From: Candidatus Peregrinibacteria bacterium
GTDB taxonomy: Bacteria; Patescibacteriota; Gracilibacteria; UBA1369
Reading direction: 5' to 3'
Length of the DNA stretch: 64,000 nucleotides
Assembly: GCA_003153355.1 (NCBI GenBank)
Contig: PLYH01000004.1
Span: 1 to 64,000 of the forward strand
Shown here: piece by piece, positions 51,779-59,432 of the stretch
Layout of the letters: each line of letters starts with the position of its first letter
Position numbering within the stretch: the stretch's first letter is position 1
Made by a program: the position numbers and the translations under genes
The notes under the pieces: generated by a model
Told to the model about the DNA's origin: nothing
What the model saw: only the letters and a program-made list of their open reading frames with translations
The model's database searches: none

Positions 51779-52540
51779 ATGCAAGAAATCCTCAAAAATT
51801 TACTCGCGGCAAAAGATTCCGGGGAAAACATAGATTTCGCTCCTTTTTATAGGGAAGTTCCGAAAGCGGAAATTGAAGAGATTCAAAGCTTTGTTGCCCG
51901 TAATGCAAATTTTTGGGGAACTCCCGGTGATGTTCCGGACACTCCATTTGGTTTTAATTTCAGGAATCAAATTTTCCCTTATAGCGCCGACGGGAAGGAA
52001 AGGCCCGATCCTCATCATGAGCATCCTTTTCTGGATTTCCTGAAGCTCAAATTGAAAGATGCTCCGCTTTTTGATTTAGGAGGAGGAAGAATCTATCACT
52101 CGATGTTGAATCCTGCGCGGTATCTTGGAGCAACCTACATTAACGTGGATTTAGCGAAAAATTATCGTGACCTTGATCCGCACAAAGCAAAAATTCTCAC
52201 ACATCAAGCGGATGATCTTTTTCCAGAAGCCTATAATACAATCCTCATCGAAGCAGATATGCTGGAGGTCGTGACCAGGCTGCCGGATAATTCCGTCAAT
52301 TTTGTTATTAATGGAATAGATCGTTTTGTCATTCCTCACGGACTTTATCACGCCCGCTTACAGCGCGAAGTGCAAAGGGCAACACGGGTGGGAGGGATTG
52401 CCTTTGGTTATTATTCAGATATTTTGAACGGAGACTGGAGTGCTTCTTTTGATTCGGTCGATCCGGCCGAACTTGGATTGGAAGTGACGGAGCATTATTT
52501 TTTGCATGAAAAACGGCGCACGGAGAACAAAAAGCGATAG
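51779..52540 (+). CDS. putative SAM-dependent methyltransferase-like protein
   Basis: This 253-residue protein has a Rossmann-type motif LFDLGGGRIYHSML (about 100-113), an acidic strand end YINVDLAK about 20 residues later, then IEADMLEVVTRLPDNSVNFV and VNFVINGIDRF, the order seen in class I methyltransferases. A GGI turn (TRVGGIAFGYY) follows. The substrate is unknown. The start is the ATG at 51779; the upstream GTG lies in the predicted promoter. The gene stands alone between rmuC and infB. Confidence 0.62.
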   Translation: MQEILKNLLAAKDSGENIDFAPFYREVPKAEIEEIQSFVARNANFWGTPGDVPDTPFGFNFRNQIFPYSADGKERPDPHHEHPFLDFLKLKLKDAPLFDLGGGRIYHSMLNPARYLGATYINVDLAKNYRDLDPHKAKILTHQADDLFPEAYNTILIEADMLEVVTRLPDNSVNFVINGIDRFVIPHGLYHARLQREVQRATRVGGIAFGYYSDILNGDWSASFDSVDPAELGLEVTEHYFLHEKRRTENKKR

Positions 52541-52572
52541 TTCCAATTTTGGCTTTCCATGCACCTATTTTG

Positions 52573-52601
52573 TTGACTTTTAGCTTGAATTTATCTAGAC
52601 T
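52573..52601 (+). promoter_or_regulatory. promoter of infB
   Basis: TTGACT (52573-52578), a 17-bp spacer and TAGACT (52596-52601), 36 nt before the GTG start. Confidence 0.65.
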
Positions 52602-52637
52602 GCTGACGCTATTCTAGCGTTTTTAAGCCAATTTCCT

Positions 52638-54884
52638 GTGCCAACCAAAAAATCGACCGATACGGAGAAGAAAACCGCAGCTCCAAAGAAAGCGGTAAAA
52701 GCTGCAGTGAAAACTGATTCCAAAAAAGTTTCTGCCAAAAAGCCCGGGGTCAAAACTGAAAAGAAGACCGCCGAGAAAAAAACGGCGAAAGTTATTCAGC
52801 AGATGGGGACGAGAAAGCCTGAAGAGAAAAAGACTGCAGCGCCTGCGGCGCCCGTTCAGAACGCCCAGCCCAAGCAAGAGCCAAAACACGAACCTCATAA
52901 ACCGAATGAAGCTCCCAAGCCTCACGCGGATTTTGCCGAAGACATTTTAGGTCCGACTGACGAAGCGCCGAAAGACGAAGCGGAAATGTATGATGAACTC
53001 ATCGCACAGGAACGCGAACGTGAACTTGTCCGCAGCCAGCGTAAGCAGATGGCGGGTAAAGATTCCGGCGGCAAGAAATCCAAACCCAAGGTTGAATATC
53101 AGCCGCCAAAGCCGGTCACTGACCGCACGGTTGAAATTCCGGAAGTGATTACGGTAAAGGAATTTTCCGAAAAGACCGGGCTGGGCCTCGCCAAAGTCAT
53201 CGGTGAATTGATGAAGAACGGCATCTTGGCCAACATCAACCAGCAGATTGATTACGACACTGCGCAGATCATTGCCGACGATCTTGGCATCAAAATCAAG
53301 AAACGCCGAAGCGAAGGCACGGCGGAAGATGTGTTTAGCGGAAATCTGGAAGCACTTTTAAAACAGGACGAAGCAGCAGATCTTCAACCAAGACCGCCGA
53401 TCGTGGTGGTGATGGGTCACGTGGATCACGGCAAAACGAAACTGCTCGACTATATAAGAAATACCAACGTGGTGGCCAAAGAGGCCGGCGGCATTACCCA
53501 GCACATCGGCGCGTATCAGGTGGAAAAGAACGGCCGCAAAATTACTTTCCTGGATACTCCGGGTCACGAAGCATTCACGGCCATGCGTGCGCGCGGCGCG
53601 AAAGTTACCGATATTGCCATTTTAGTGGTGGCCGCGGATGAAGGCGTGAAGCCGCAAACCGTTGAAGCCCTCCAGCACGCGCAGGACGCGGGAGTGCCGA
53701 TCATCGTTGCGATCAACAAAATGGATAAAGAGAATGCCAATCCCGACAAAGTAAAAGGCGAACTCGGCGAGTACGGACTGATTCCTGAAGAATGGGGAGG
53801 CACGACGATCATGGTTCCAGTTTCGGCCATGACCGGCTTGGGCATGGATCATCTGCTGGAAATGGTATTGCTCGTTGCAGATATTGGAAACCTGAAAGCG
53901 AACCCGAACCGTGAAGCAGTTGGTACAGTTATTGAAGCGCATCTTGATCAGAGTCTTGGTCCGATCGCCACGGTGATCGTAAATACCGGAACGCTCCACA
54001 TCGGCGAAAATTTTGTGCTTGGTTCAACGCACGGCCGCGTGAAAGTCATGAAAGACAGCGCCGGCAAAAATCTCCAGGCAGCAGGTCCTTCCACACCGGT
54101 ATTGATTGCCGGCTTGGGAACTTCTCCGCAGTCCGGTGATATTTTGCACGTCGTTGCGAATGAACAAACGGCCCGGGCTCAGGCTTTAAATGTCCAAACT
54201 CTTAAAGACGCTGATCTCCTCAAAAAGCGCGGCGTTGGCGAAATCATGTCACAGATCAGTTCCGGACAACTCAAACAACTCAAACTCGTGCTCAAGGCGG
54301 ACACCAAAGGTTCGATGGAAGCTTTGAAGCATTCGCTCGCTCAGATCAAAAACGAAAGCGTGGGCGTGAAAATTATTTTGTCGAGCGTGGGTAACGTCAC
54401 GGAATCGGATGTTTTAATGGCGGCAGCCGGCGGCGGCATCGTGATGGGTTTCCATGTTGATGTTCCGCTCCAGGTGAAAAGAGTCGCCGAACGCGAACAT
54501 ATTGAAGTGCTCCAATATACGATCATTTACCAGCTCCTCGACGACATCAAGAAAATTCTTACGGGGCTTTTGGAACCGGAAATCGTGGAAAATATTCTGG
54601 GTCAGGCCGAAGTCAAAAAAGTGTACATGACGGAAAAGAAAGAGATGATCGTGGGCTGCAAGGTCATTAAAGGCCACGTTGAAAACAAATCCAAAGTCCG
54701 CGTGTTCCGCAAGGAAGAGTTGGTCGGCGAAGGTTTGATCAACACCCTCAAGAGTTTTGAAAAGAACGTCAACGAGGTCAACGAAGGCAACGACTGCGGT
54801 ATCCGCTACGAAGGCTTCATGCCGCTGTTGGAAGGCGATGTGCTGGAGGCTTATAAGATGGATAAACGTATCCGGACGTTGTAG
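52638..54884 (+). CDS. infB: translation initiation factor IF-2
   Basis: IF-2 is the GTPase that brings fMet-tRNA to the 30S subunit. The 748-residue protein has a Lys/Ala/Pro-rich N-terminus (about 1-165), an IF2_N-like unit ([20 protein letters not shown]), the GTPase domain with G1 GHVDHGKT (about 259), DTPGHEAF and NKMD, and the C-terminal fMet-tRNA-binding domains. The start is GTG at 52638, the only in-frame start after the promoter; the next would remove the Lys-rich tail. Its stop codon abuts a 144-bp palindromic element. Confidence 0.96.
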   Translation: MPTKKSTDTEKKTAAPKKAVKAAVKTDSKKVSAKKPGVKTEKKTAEKKTAKVIQQMGTRKPEEKKTAAPAAPVQNAQPKQEPKHEPHKPNEAPKPHADFAEDILGPTDEAPKDEAEMYDELIAQERERELVRSQRKQMAGKDSGGKKSKPKVEYQPPKPVTDRTVEIPEVITVKEFSEKTGLGLAKVIGELMKNGILANINQQIDYDTAQIIADDLGIKIKKRRSEGTAEDVFSGNLEALLKQDEAADLQPRPPIVVVMGHVDHGKTKLLDYIRNTNVVAKEAGGITQHIGAYQVEKNGRKITFLDTPGHEAFTAMRARGAKVTDIAILVVAADEGVKPQTVEALQHAQDAGVPIIVAINKMDKENANPDKVKGELGEYGLIPEEWGGTTIMVPVSAMTGLGMDHLLEMVLLVADIGNLKANPNREAVGTVIEAHLDQSLGPIATVIVNTGTLHIGENFVLGSTHGRVKVMKDSAGKNLQAAGPSTPVLIAGLGTSPQSGDILHVVANEQTARAQALNVQTLKDADLLKKRGVGEIMSQISSGQLKQLKLVLKADTKGSMEALKHSLAQIKNESVGVKIILSSVGNVTESDVLMAAAGGGIVMGFHVDVPLQVKRVAEREHIEVLQYTIIYQLLDDIKKILTGLLEPEIVENILGQAEVKKVYMTEKKEMIVGCKVIKGHVENKSKVRVFRKEELVGEGLINTLKSFEKNVNEVNEGNDCGIRYEGFMPLLEGDVLEAYKMDKRIRTL

Positions 54885-55028
54885 GAATTTGAAACGGAAG
54901 GTTCCGCAAATGAGCGTTTCGCGGTTCACTTCGGCGAACATGTTCGCCTGCGTGAATGTCTCGGCATCATGATGCCTCGCCAGCTGCACTCGACAGATGT
55001 CATTTGCAAAACATTCCGTTTCAAATTC
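54885..55028. repeat. 144-bp palindromic element / structured RNA after infB
   Basis: Outer arms of 29 nt (54885-54913 and 55000-55028) pair almost fully: 15 perfect bp (GAATTTGAAACGGAA), a 6-nt partly matched segment, then 8 perfect bp (GCAAATGA). Inside are two perfect palindromes, GGCGAACATGTTCGCC (54933-54948, extended by TTCAC/GTGAA) and GGCATCATGATGCC (54963-54976). The fold is a closed stem with internal hairpins, a form seen in MITE-like elements and structured RNAs. It begins at the base after the infB stop. I found no second copy in the window. Confidence 0.8.
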
Positions 55029-55041
55029 GCAGAAGAGTACG

Positions 55042-55072
55042 AAAAAGCCCCTCTAGAATAGAAGGGCTTTTT
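55042..55072. terminator. bidirectional terminator between infB and hup
   Basis: The stem AAAAGCCCCTCT/AGAAGGGCTTTT with one internal mismatch has A/T runs at both ends, so it can stop infB transcripts on plus and hup transcripts on minus. Confidence 0.78.
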
Positions 55073-55094
55073 AATTTCAGTTTGAGGTTCGAAA

Positions 55095-55373
55095 CTATTT
55101 GCGAACAGCGTCCTTGAGAGATTTGCCAGATTTGAAAGCTGGGAGCTTCATAGCTGGGATCTTGATTTTCTGGCTTGGGTTGCGTGGGTTAACGCCGGTG
55201 CGGGCAGCACGCTTTGAAATACGGAATGTGCCGAAACCTGTTACCGTTACGTTCTCACCCTTTTTGAGAGATTTGGTGATGTTTGCGAGTACTGCTTCGA
55301 GTACATCGCCTGCAGCCTTTTTTGTAACGCCTGTTGCTTTCGCAGCTGCGTCAACGAGATCTTGCTTTGTCAT
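55095..55373 (-). CDS. hup: HU-family DNA-binding protein
   Basis: This 92-residue nucleoid protein has MTKQDLVDAAAKATGVTKK at the start, the GFGTFRISKRAARTGVNP arm with the Arg- and Pro-bearing beta ribbon that inserts into the DNA minor groove, and KIPAMKLPAFKSGKSLKDAV at the end, all typical of HU. The ATG at 55373 is used; the longer upstream frame crosses the promoter. The 15-bp palindrome at its -10 box suggests tight control, perhaps by itself. Confidence 0.95.
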   Translation of the reverse strand: MTKQDLVDAAAKATGVTKKAAGDVLEAVLANITKSLKKGENVTVTGFGTFRISKRAARTGVNPRNPSQKIKIPAMKLPAFKSGKSLKDAVRK

Positions 55374-55405
55374 GTTTCTGTTGATTAAAAAATAAGTAAG
55401 ACGTG

Positions 55406-55437
55406 AGCCATTATATGGCTTCTGCAGTGGAATGCAA
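55406..55437 (-). promoter_or_regulatory. hup promoter with palindrome over the -10 box
   Basis: On minus, TTGCAT (55432-55437), a 16-bp spacer and TATAAT (55410-55415). The inverted repeat AGCCAT-N3-ATGGCT (55406-55420) is centred on the -10. Confidence 0.65.
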
Positions 55438-55517
55438 GTGACTCGTAGGGAAATTATGGCTTTTCTCGGTGTTTTCACATTATTTAACATGAAAAACACC
55501 CCGTAAGGTTGAACAGT

Positions 55518-55546
55518 TTGACTTATTTTTTCTTTGGTCATACTAT
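55518..55546 (+). promoter_or_regulatory. promoter of hicBA
   Basis: TTGACT (55518-55523), a 17-bp spacer and TACTAT (55541-55546), 23 nt before hicB. A hairpin GGTGTTTT/AAAACACC lies about 20 bp upstream (55469-55501) and might serve as an operator. Confidence 0.6.
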
Positions 55547-55569
55547 AAAAATACTTAAACAATAGAAAT

Positions 55570-55788
55570 ATGGCTAAACTAGGCTTAAAATACGCTATCT
55601 GGAAAGAAGGAAAACACTATGTTTCCCAATGTCTTAATGTGGATGTTTCCAGTTTTGGAAAAACACAGAAAGAGGCTTTAAAAAACCTGGAAGAAGCTTT
55701 GGAACTCTATTTTGAAGATGTCAAAAGTCCTAAGGTTATAAAAATAACTCAAGTGCAAATTGTTTCTGGCGCGCTAAAACATGCCTAA
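55570..55788 (+). CDS. hicB: HicB-family antitoxin
   Basis: This 72-residue protein has the HicB partial RNase-H-like fold pattern: YAIWKEGKHYVSQCLNVDVSS, then a helix TQKEALKNLEEALELYFED. It lacks an obvious C-terminal DNA-binding domain, so autoregulation may depend on the toxin complex or be absent. It overlaps hicA by 8 bp. The antitoxin-first order differs from classical hicAB but is common in this family. The composition is AT-rich, unlike the neighbouring housekeeping genes. Confidence 0.82.
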   Translation: MAKLGLKYAIWKEGKHYVSQCLNVDVSSFGKTQKEALKNLEEALELYFEDVKSPKVIKITQVQIVSGALKHA

Positions 55789-56002
55789 GCTCTACTCATC
55801 TCGACAGATTATTAAAGTCCTTGAACAAAAGGGCTTTATTTTTATCTCTCAAAAAGGAAGTCACATTAAATATCGCAAAACCGGGAAGCCGACCTTAACG
55901 ACAATCATTCCGGACAACAGAAAAGAAATCCCGGAAGGAACATTCAGGTCTATTTTAAGGCAATCAAACTTAACTCAGGAAGATTTTAAAAAGAAAAGAT
56001 AA
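55781..56002 (+). CDS. hicA: HicA-family mRNA interferase toxin
   Basis: This 73-residue toxin has the small double-stranded-RNA-binding-like fold with the catalytic His in KGSHIKYRK (about residue 27), preceded by LEQKGFIFISQ and followed by IIPDNRKEIPEGTFRSILRQ, matching HicA closely. Active HicA cleaves mRNA and tmRNA when HicB is lost. It is translationally coupled to hicB. It ends 10 bp before the WxcM/FdtA-like gene, which may be co-transcribed. Confidence 0.87.
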   Translation: MPKLYSSRQIIKVLEQKGFIFISQKGSHIKYRKTGKPTLTTIIPDNRKEIPEGTFRSILRQSNLTQEDFKKKR

Positions 56003-56012
56003 CTTTAAGCGA

Positions 56013-56420
56013 ATGCCCACCTCCGACAAATTCAAACTCGTCAAAATCCCCACGCACACGGACGCGCGCGGAAGTTTAAGCGCGGTGGAAATGAAGGATT
56101 GGGTCGATTGGCCGGTGAAGCGCGTGTACTACGTCACGGGCGTGACGCTGGACCGCGGCGGCCATGCGGTGCGCGGCGAGAAAAAGATTTACGTGTGCAT
56201 GCAGGGCACGATGACGGCCAGAATCCATGACGGCAAACAGTGGCACGAGATTCCCTTACAAGGCCCGGACGACGCGATCGTGATGGAAGAAATGTGCTGG
56301 CGGGAGTTCAAAGACTTCTCCCCCGGCTCCGTTCTGATGGCGATTTCCAATATGAACTACGAGAAGGACAAGTATATTTACGATTTCGACCAGTTTGTGA
56401 AAGAGGCGCAGGGAAATTAA
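56013..56420 (+). CDS. WxcM/FdtA-like cupin (sugar 3,4-ketoisomerase family), altered site
   Basis: This 135-residue cupin belongs to the family of dTDP-4-keto-6-deoxyglucose 3,4-ketoisomerases (FdtA/QdtA): DARGSLSAVEMKD, a RVYYVTG strand, GGHAVRGEKKIYVCMQG and a C-terminal YIYDFDQF. Characterised enzymes have H-A-H in the RGxHAHK segment; here it reads H-A-V, so one catalytic His is missing and activity may be lost or changed. rmlB, which makes the 4-keto sugar, lies 4 kb downstream. The last 40 bp recur as a remnant at 57229, and the Arr gene overlaps this gene's 3' end by 4 bp, tail to tail. Confidence 0.75.
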   Translation: MPTSDKFKLVKIPTHTDARGSLSAVEMKDWVDWPVKRVYYVTGVTLDRGGHAVRGEKKIYVCMQGTMTARIHDGKQWHEIPLQGPDDAIVMEEMCWREFKDFSPGSVLMAISNMNYEKDKYIYDFDQFVKEAQGN

Positions 56421-57166
56421 TTGATAATCTTCCCTTTCGTATTGGCAAGCCTTTCGCGCCATTTTTGGAGTTCCTCCGGTGTTATTCTCACCCAGTCTGT
56501 TACTTCGCCAACGATTTTTAATGGTGCGTCGGAGCGGTATGATCGCGTCAAATTGCCCGGGAATTTTTTATCGGTAACGTTCGGATCATTTTCAAAAATT
56601 CCCGTTGGTTCAACAACGTACACACGTTCAGGCCTATCGCCTTTGGCTAATGCAGCAGCCAGTCCCGCCCCATTCACCAGGGCCGTGAAATAAATGTGAT
56701 TCATTTTGAGTTCAGGATGGTAATTCGAATCGCCTCCCGGGGTCAGCAGATCGCCGACATGCAAATCTGCTTTTGTCCCATGATAAAAAGGACCTTTGTC
56801 AGACAGCTCACCCCTGAACGAATCGGCCAATGCATAATTCTTTTTTGCATTCGGAAGGTCGCTTAAGTCCTCATAGCATTTGGCAATGTTGGAATAGAGG
56901 GAAGGAAAAGCGCTCTTCACACTGTCGTCATTTATTTTTAAAGCAAAGCTTAATGCTGTTTCGAACCATTGTAATTTGTCGGCAACATTTTTTTGATGCC
57001 GGGCCATATAATAAGCACCAAGAAATTTTTCAAGATCATTGATCGCTTCGTTCCAGGCTTGAAGAAATATCCTGCCTGCTTCTTCGTGTTCACCTCTTTC
57101 TTCCATGCTCATGCCCTGAAGGCAGAGTTGAACAATATGGTTTTTTGGGTTGAATTCATTGGCCAT
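56417..57166 (-). CDS. TPR-fused rifampin ADP-ribosyltransferase (Arr) family protein
   Basis: The C-terminal part (about residues 125-230) matches Arr enzymes, which inactivate rifamycins by ADP-ribosylation: GPFYHGTKADLHVGDLLTPG, SNYHPELKMNHIYFTALVN, AAALAKGDRPERVYVVEPTG, NDPNVTDKKFPGNLTRSYRS and VGEVTDWVR. The NAD-site His, Tyr and Asp positions look present. The N-terminal 120 residues are TPR-like helices (GMSMEERGEHEEAGRIFLQAW, AKCYEDLSDLPNAKKNYALA), an unusual fusion because most Arr proteins are only about 140 residues. The TPR part may target another partner, so antibiotic resistance is possible but not shown. Confidence 0.85.
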   Translation of the reverse strand: MANEFNPKNHIVQLCLQGMSMEERGEHEEAGRIFLQAWNEAINDLEKFLGAYYMARHQKNVADKLQWFETALSFALKINDDSVKSAFPSLYSNIAKCYEDLSDLPNAKKNYALADSFRGELSDKGPFYHGTKADLHVGDLLTPGGDSNYHPELKMNHIYFTALVNGAGLAAALAKGDRPERVYVVEPTGIFENDPNVTDKKFPGNLTRSYRSDAPLKIVGEVTDWVRITPEELQKWRERLANTKGKIIN

Positions 57167-57228
57167 AACACGGCAATTTTACACTGTTTTAACGCTTGCC
57201 GAAAGGAGGGCGGCGGCTTATCATAAAT

Positions 57229-57291
57229 ATGAACTACGAGAAGGAGAAGTATATTTATGATTTTGAGGTGTTTTTGGGGGAGGCGAAATAG
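57229..57291 (+). pseudogene. remnant of a second WxcM/FdtA-like gene end
   Basis: A 20-codon frame ending in TAG (MNYEKEKYIYDFEVFLGEAK) repeats the C-terminus of the 56013-56420 product (MNYEKDKYIYDFDQF). About 40 bp match with three changes (56349-56390 against 57226-57267). No upstream part of the gene is present, so it is a truncated duplicate. Together with the intact copy it brackets the Arr gene. Confidence 0.8.
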
Positions 57292-57304
57292 TATTAATCA
57301 ATTT

Positions 57305-58171
57305 ATGTTTAATCAATTACTTCTTTTATTAAAAATTAATTCTCCAGTGAGAGAGGTGGATTCAAATATTCTTTATAAATTTTTATTCGATTGGCAAAGT
57401 CTGATTGGAGCTTTTGTTGGAGCATCTCTACCTTTATTTTTTTGGTTTTTTACTGAATGGTATAAAAATAAAAAATTGCAAAAGCAAAATCTAATTTTGA
57501 CTGAAAAATTCCTTGTGCATAATATTAATAACTTTGTTGATAATCGAAAAACAGTCAAAAAATTTATTGAGGTTAAACTAAAAAAATTAATTAATATTAT
57601 TAGTGAACGTACAAAAAATGATGTTTATTCACTTGATATCGCATTTTTTCCATTATTTTCATTGAATTCACCCGATCAAAAAATTTTTGAAATCATTCCT
57701 CAAAGTGATTATGTAAACAATAAAATCTTACAAGCATTTAGACTATCTCATGATTTTGAGGCCATGATTAAGGATGCCAGGAAACAGTTTGCCCACACTG
57801 TAGACATAAATAGAGAAATGGCCAGTGGAAAACTGAATTCTCCATCCGTTCAAAATTCAGTATATGCAGATAATATTAGGGGCTTCATTGATTTTACAAA
57901 TAAAGAATTGATTGAGAATAACATGGATATTTATCTTGAAGTTTTAGTCTCAGCTTTAATTTCCGTAAGATCATTAAGGAATATGGGTACCTTTCGATGG
58001 AGATTAAAATTTTCTTCTAAATTTAGATATTTCTGTAATAAAAAAGAGCAAAAGAAATTTGATGAAGAAACATATGACCGCATAGAATCTTTTTTAAAAC
58101 CACAAATTGATGATCAGATTTCTGAAATAGAAAAAGACTATAAGGATTGGCTTTTAACCTTAAATCAATAA
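57305..58171 (+). CDS. AT-rich orphan protein with one membrane helix
   Basis: This 288-residue protein is of unknown family. One membrane segment (about 30-52, SLIGAFVGASLPLFFWFF) is followed by a Lys/Asn-rich helical region and a helical C-terminus. The codons are far richer in A/T (AAA, ATT, AAT) than in neighbouring genes, suggesting transfer from a low-GC donor. The ATG at 57305 is preferred; the upstream start at 57257 lies inside the 57229 remnant. The domain layout resembles membrane-anchored effectors of accessory islands, but no function can be assigned. Confidence 0.65.
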   Translation: MFNQLLLLLKINSPVREVDSNILYKFLFDWQSLIGAFVGASLPLFFWFFTEWYKNKKLQKQNLILTEKFLVHNINNFVDNRKTVKKFIEVKLKKLINIISERTKNDVYSLDIAFFPLFSLNSPDQKIFEIIPQSDYVNNKILQAFRLSHDFEAMIKDARKQFAHTVDINREMASGKLNSPSVQNSVYADNIRGFIDFTNKELIENNMDIYLEVLVSALISVRSLRNMGTFRWRLKFSSKFRYFCNKKEQKKFDEETYDRIESFLKPQIDDQISEIEKDYKDWLLTLNQ

Positions 58172-58188
58172 TCTGATAAGATCACACG

Positions 58189-59115
58189 TCACGCTTTTTC
58201 TAACTTGAAGCTAACCCGATAGGTATAAAAATCAATACCCTGTGCGACCGATAGTGCTCTTCGGATTCCAACATCATCCTCGAATGCGATTATAACTCCA
58301 CGGACAGTTTGTCCCTCTTCCGCTAGTTCGTCCTTAACGTATCCCATGTATCGTTGTGTCTGTCCCACGGCAACATCACTTGCACGGCCCCTCTTTAACT
58401 CAACGACCAGTAATTCTTTCTTGTCTTTACTGATAGCTAGAATATCGATGGGTCCCGTATCGCTGGGATACTGTTGACCGACGAGTTCACCACCTTCTTC
58501 ATAAATATCGTATGTTTTTCCAAGAAGCGTTTGTTTCCAATTTTGAATTAAAAATTCCTCCAAGTGTGCCTCCAATGCAAAAACGGAAGGATCTTCTATC
58601 GTTTCGTCTGTCGCAACGATACTCGGCGGACGGCTTCCCGAAATTAGATCTTCAATCTCTTCCGCATATTTGGTTATATCGCAGGAGAAGCCCGTAGATC
58701 CTGTTGAATGTTGCAGTGATTGACTCATTTGCGAGCGGGCAATCGTTGTCGGGTACCACTTTACGCTCCGACGATGTGGAAGGTTCTCGCCCTTTTTAAA
58801 TTGATAGTTTGATATAATTTCTCCTACATAATAAGAACCCTTTCCATCTGGGCACAGAACAATATCCCCAATTGAATAATATTTCGCGACAGTCCATAAC
58901 ATCCCACAAGCAAGCCCAGCAGCAATTTTTGTTTTTTCCGGATGTTCTTTTAAAAGGACTGGAATCATCATCTTATTAAAAGATCGATAGTCCTCTGTTA
59001 ATTTATTGCTGAGATCGAGATCTTCAAACCAACCCGCTCCGATGAAATTTCCTTTGTAAGCTTCATCTGCATACATGCTACTTTGACCGAGCATGACACG
59101 AAAGTAGTTTTTCAT
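58189..59115 (-). CDS. NucS-like PD-(D/E)XK endonuclease with N-terminal sensing domain
   Basis: This 308-residue protein has a C-terminal nuclease domain (about 170-305) related to NucS/DUF91: ALEAHLEEFLIQNWKQTL, then GPIDILAISKDKKELLVVELKRG with the D...E-x-K catalytic set, and QTQRYMGYVKDEL. The N-terminal part (about 1-160) has a beta-rich segment (GDIVLCPDGKGSYYVGEII, HRRSVKWYPTTIARS) that resembles PUA/EVE-like or Mrr/McrB-associated sensor domains. That would fit a modification-dependent or foreign-DNA-targeting nuclease, so it is a candidate defence gene. It lies in an accessory-looking region with hicBA, Arr and the AT-rich orphan. Confidence 0.72.
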   Translation of the reverse strand: MKNYFRVMLGQSSMYADEAYKGNFIGAGWFEDLDLSNKLTEDYRSFNKMMIPVLLKEHPEKTKIAAGLACGMLWTVAKYYSIGDIVLCPDGKGSYYVGEIISNYQFKKGENLPHRRSVKWYPTTIARSQMSQSLQHSTGSTGFSCDITKYAEEIEDLISGSRPPSIVATDETIEDPSVFALEAHLEEFLIQNWKQTLLGKTYDIYEEGGELVGQQYPSDTGPIDILAISKDKKELLVVELKRGRASDVAVGQTQRYMGYVKDELAEEGQTVRGVIIAFEDDVGIRRALSVAQGIDFYTYRVSFKLEKA

Positions 59116-59369
59116 AAAAATTTCTAAGTTATAAATCGCCTACCGAAAAGGCCGTTGGTATCATAACATACGTGCCCGCGGTGACCAATAATCAAGGATA
59201 ATTGTTGCACTGACGCCTGAATTATTTTTTTATCCAGACCTCGTGGTTGAATAGCATTTCATTTTCTAAAGTTTTCTTGAGAATTCAATCGTTTATTTTG
59301 CCATCAATATACAAAAAAAAGCAAGATGAATCTGTGTAAACGTCGTGCCTGTAACGCTTGTAATAAAAC

Positions 59370-59419
59370 AAAAAATAGCGTAGTGTTCGGTTGCTTAGAC
59401 AAAACATACGCTATTTTTT
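59370..59419 (+). promoter_or_regulatory. perfect 13-bp terminator-like hairpin in the leader of the 59433 gene
   Basis: AAAAAATAGCGTA (59370-59382) pairs perfectly with TACGCTATTTTTT (59407-59419) around a 24-nt loop, ending 13 nt before the ATG. It could be an attenuator of the downstream gene. The rest of the 317-bp gap from 59116 is AT-rich, and I see no gene or clear promoter in it. Confidence 0.6.
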
Positions 59420-59432
59420 AAAACAGTATTTT

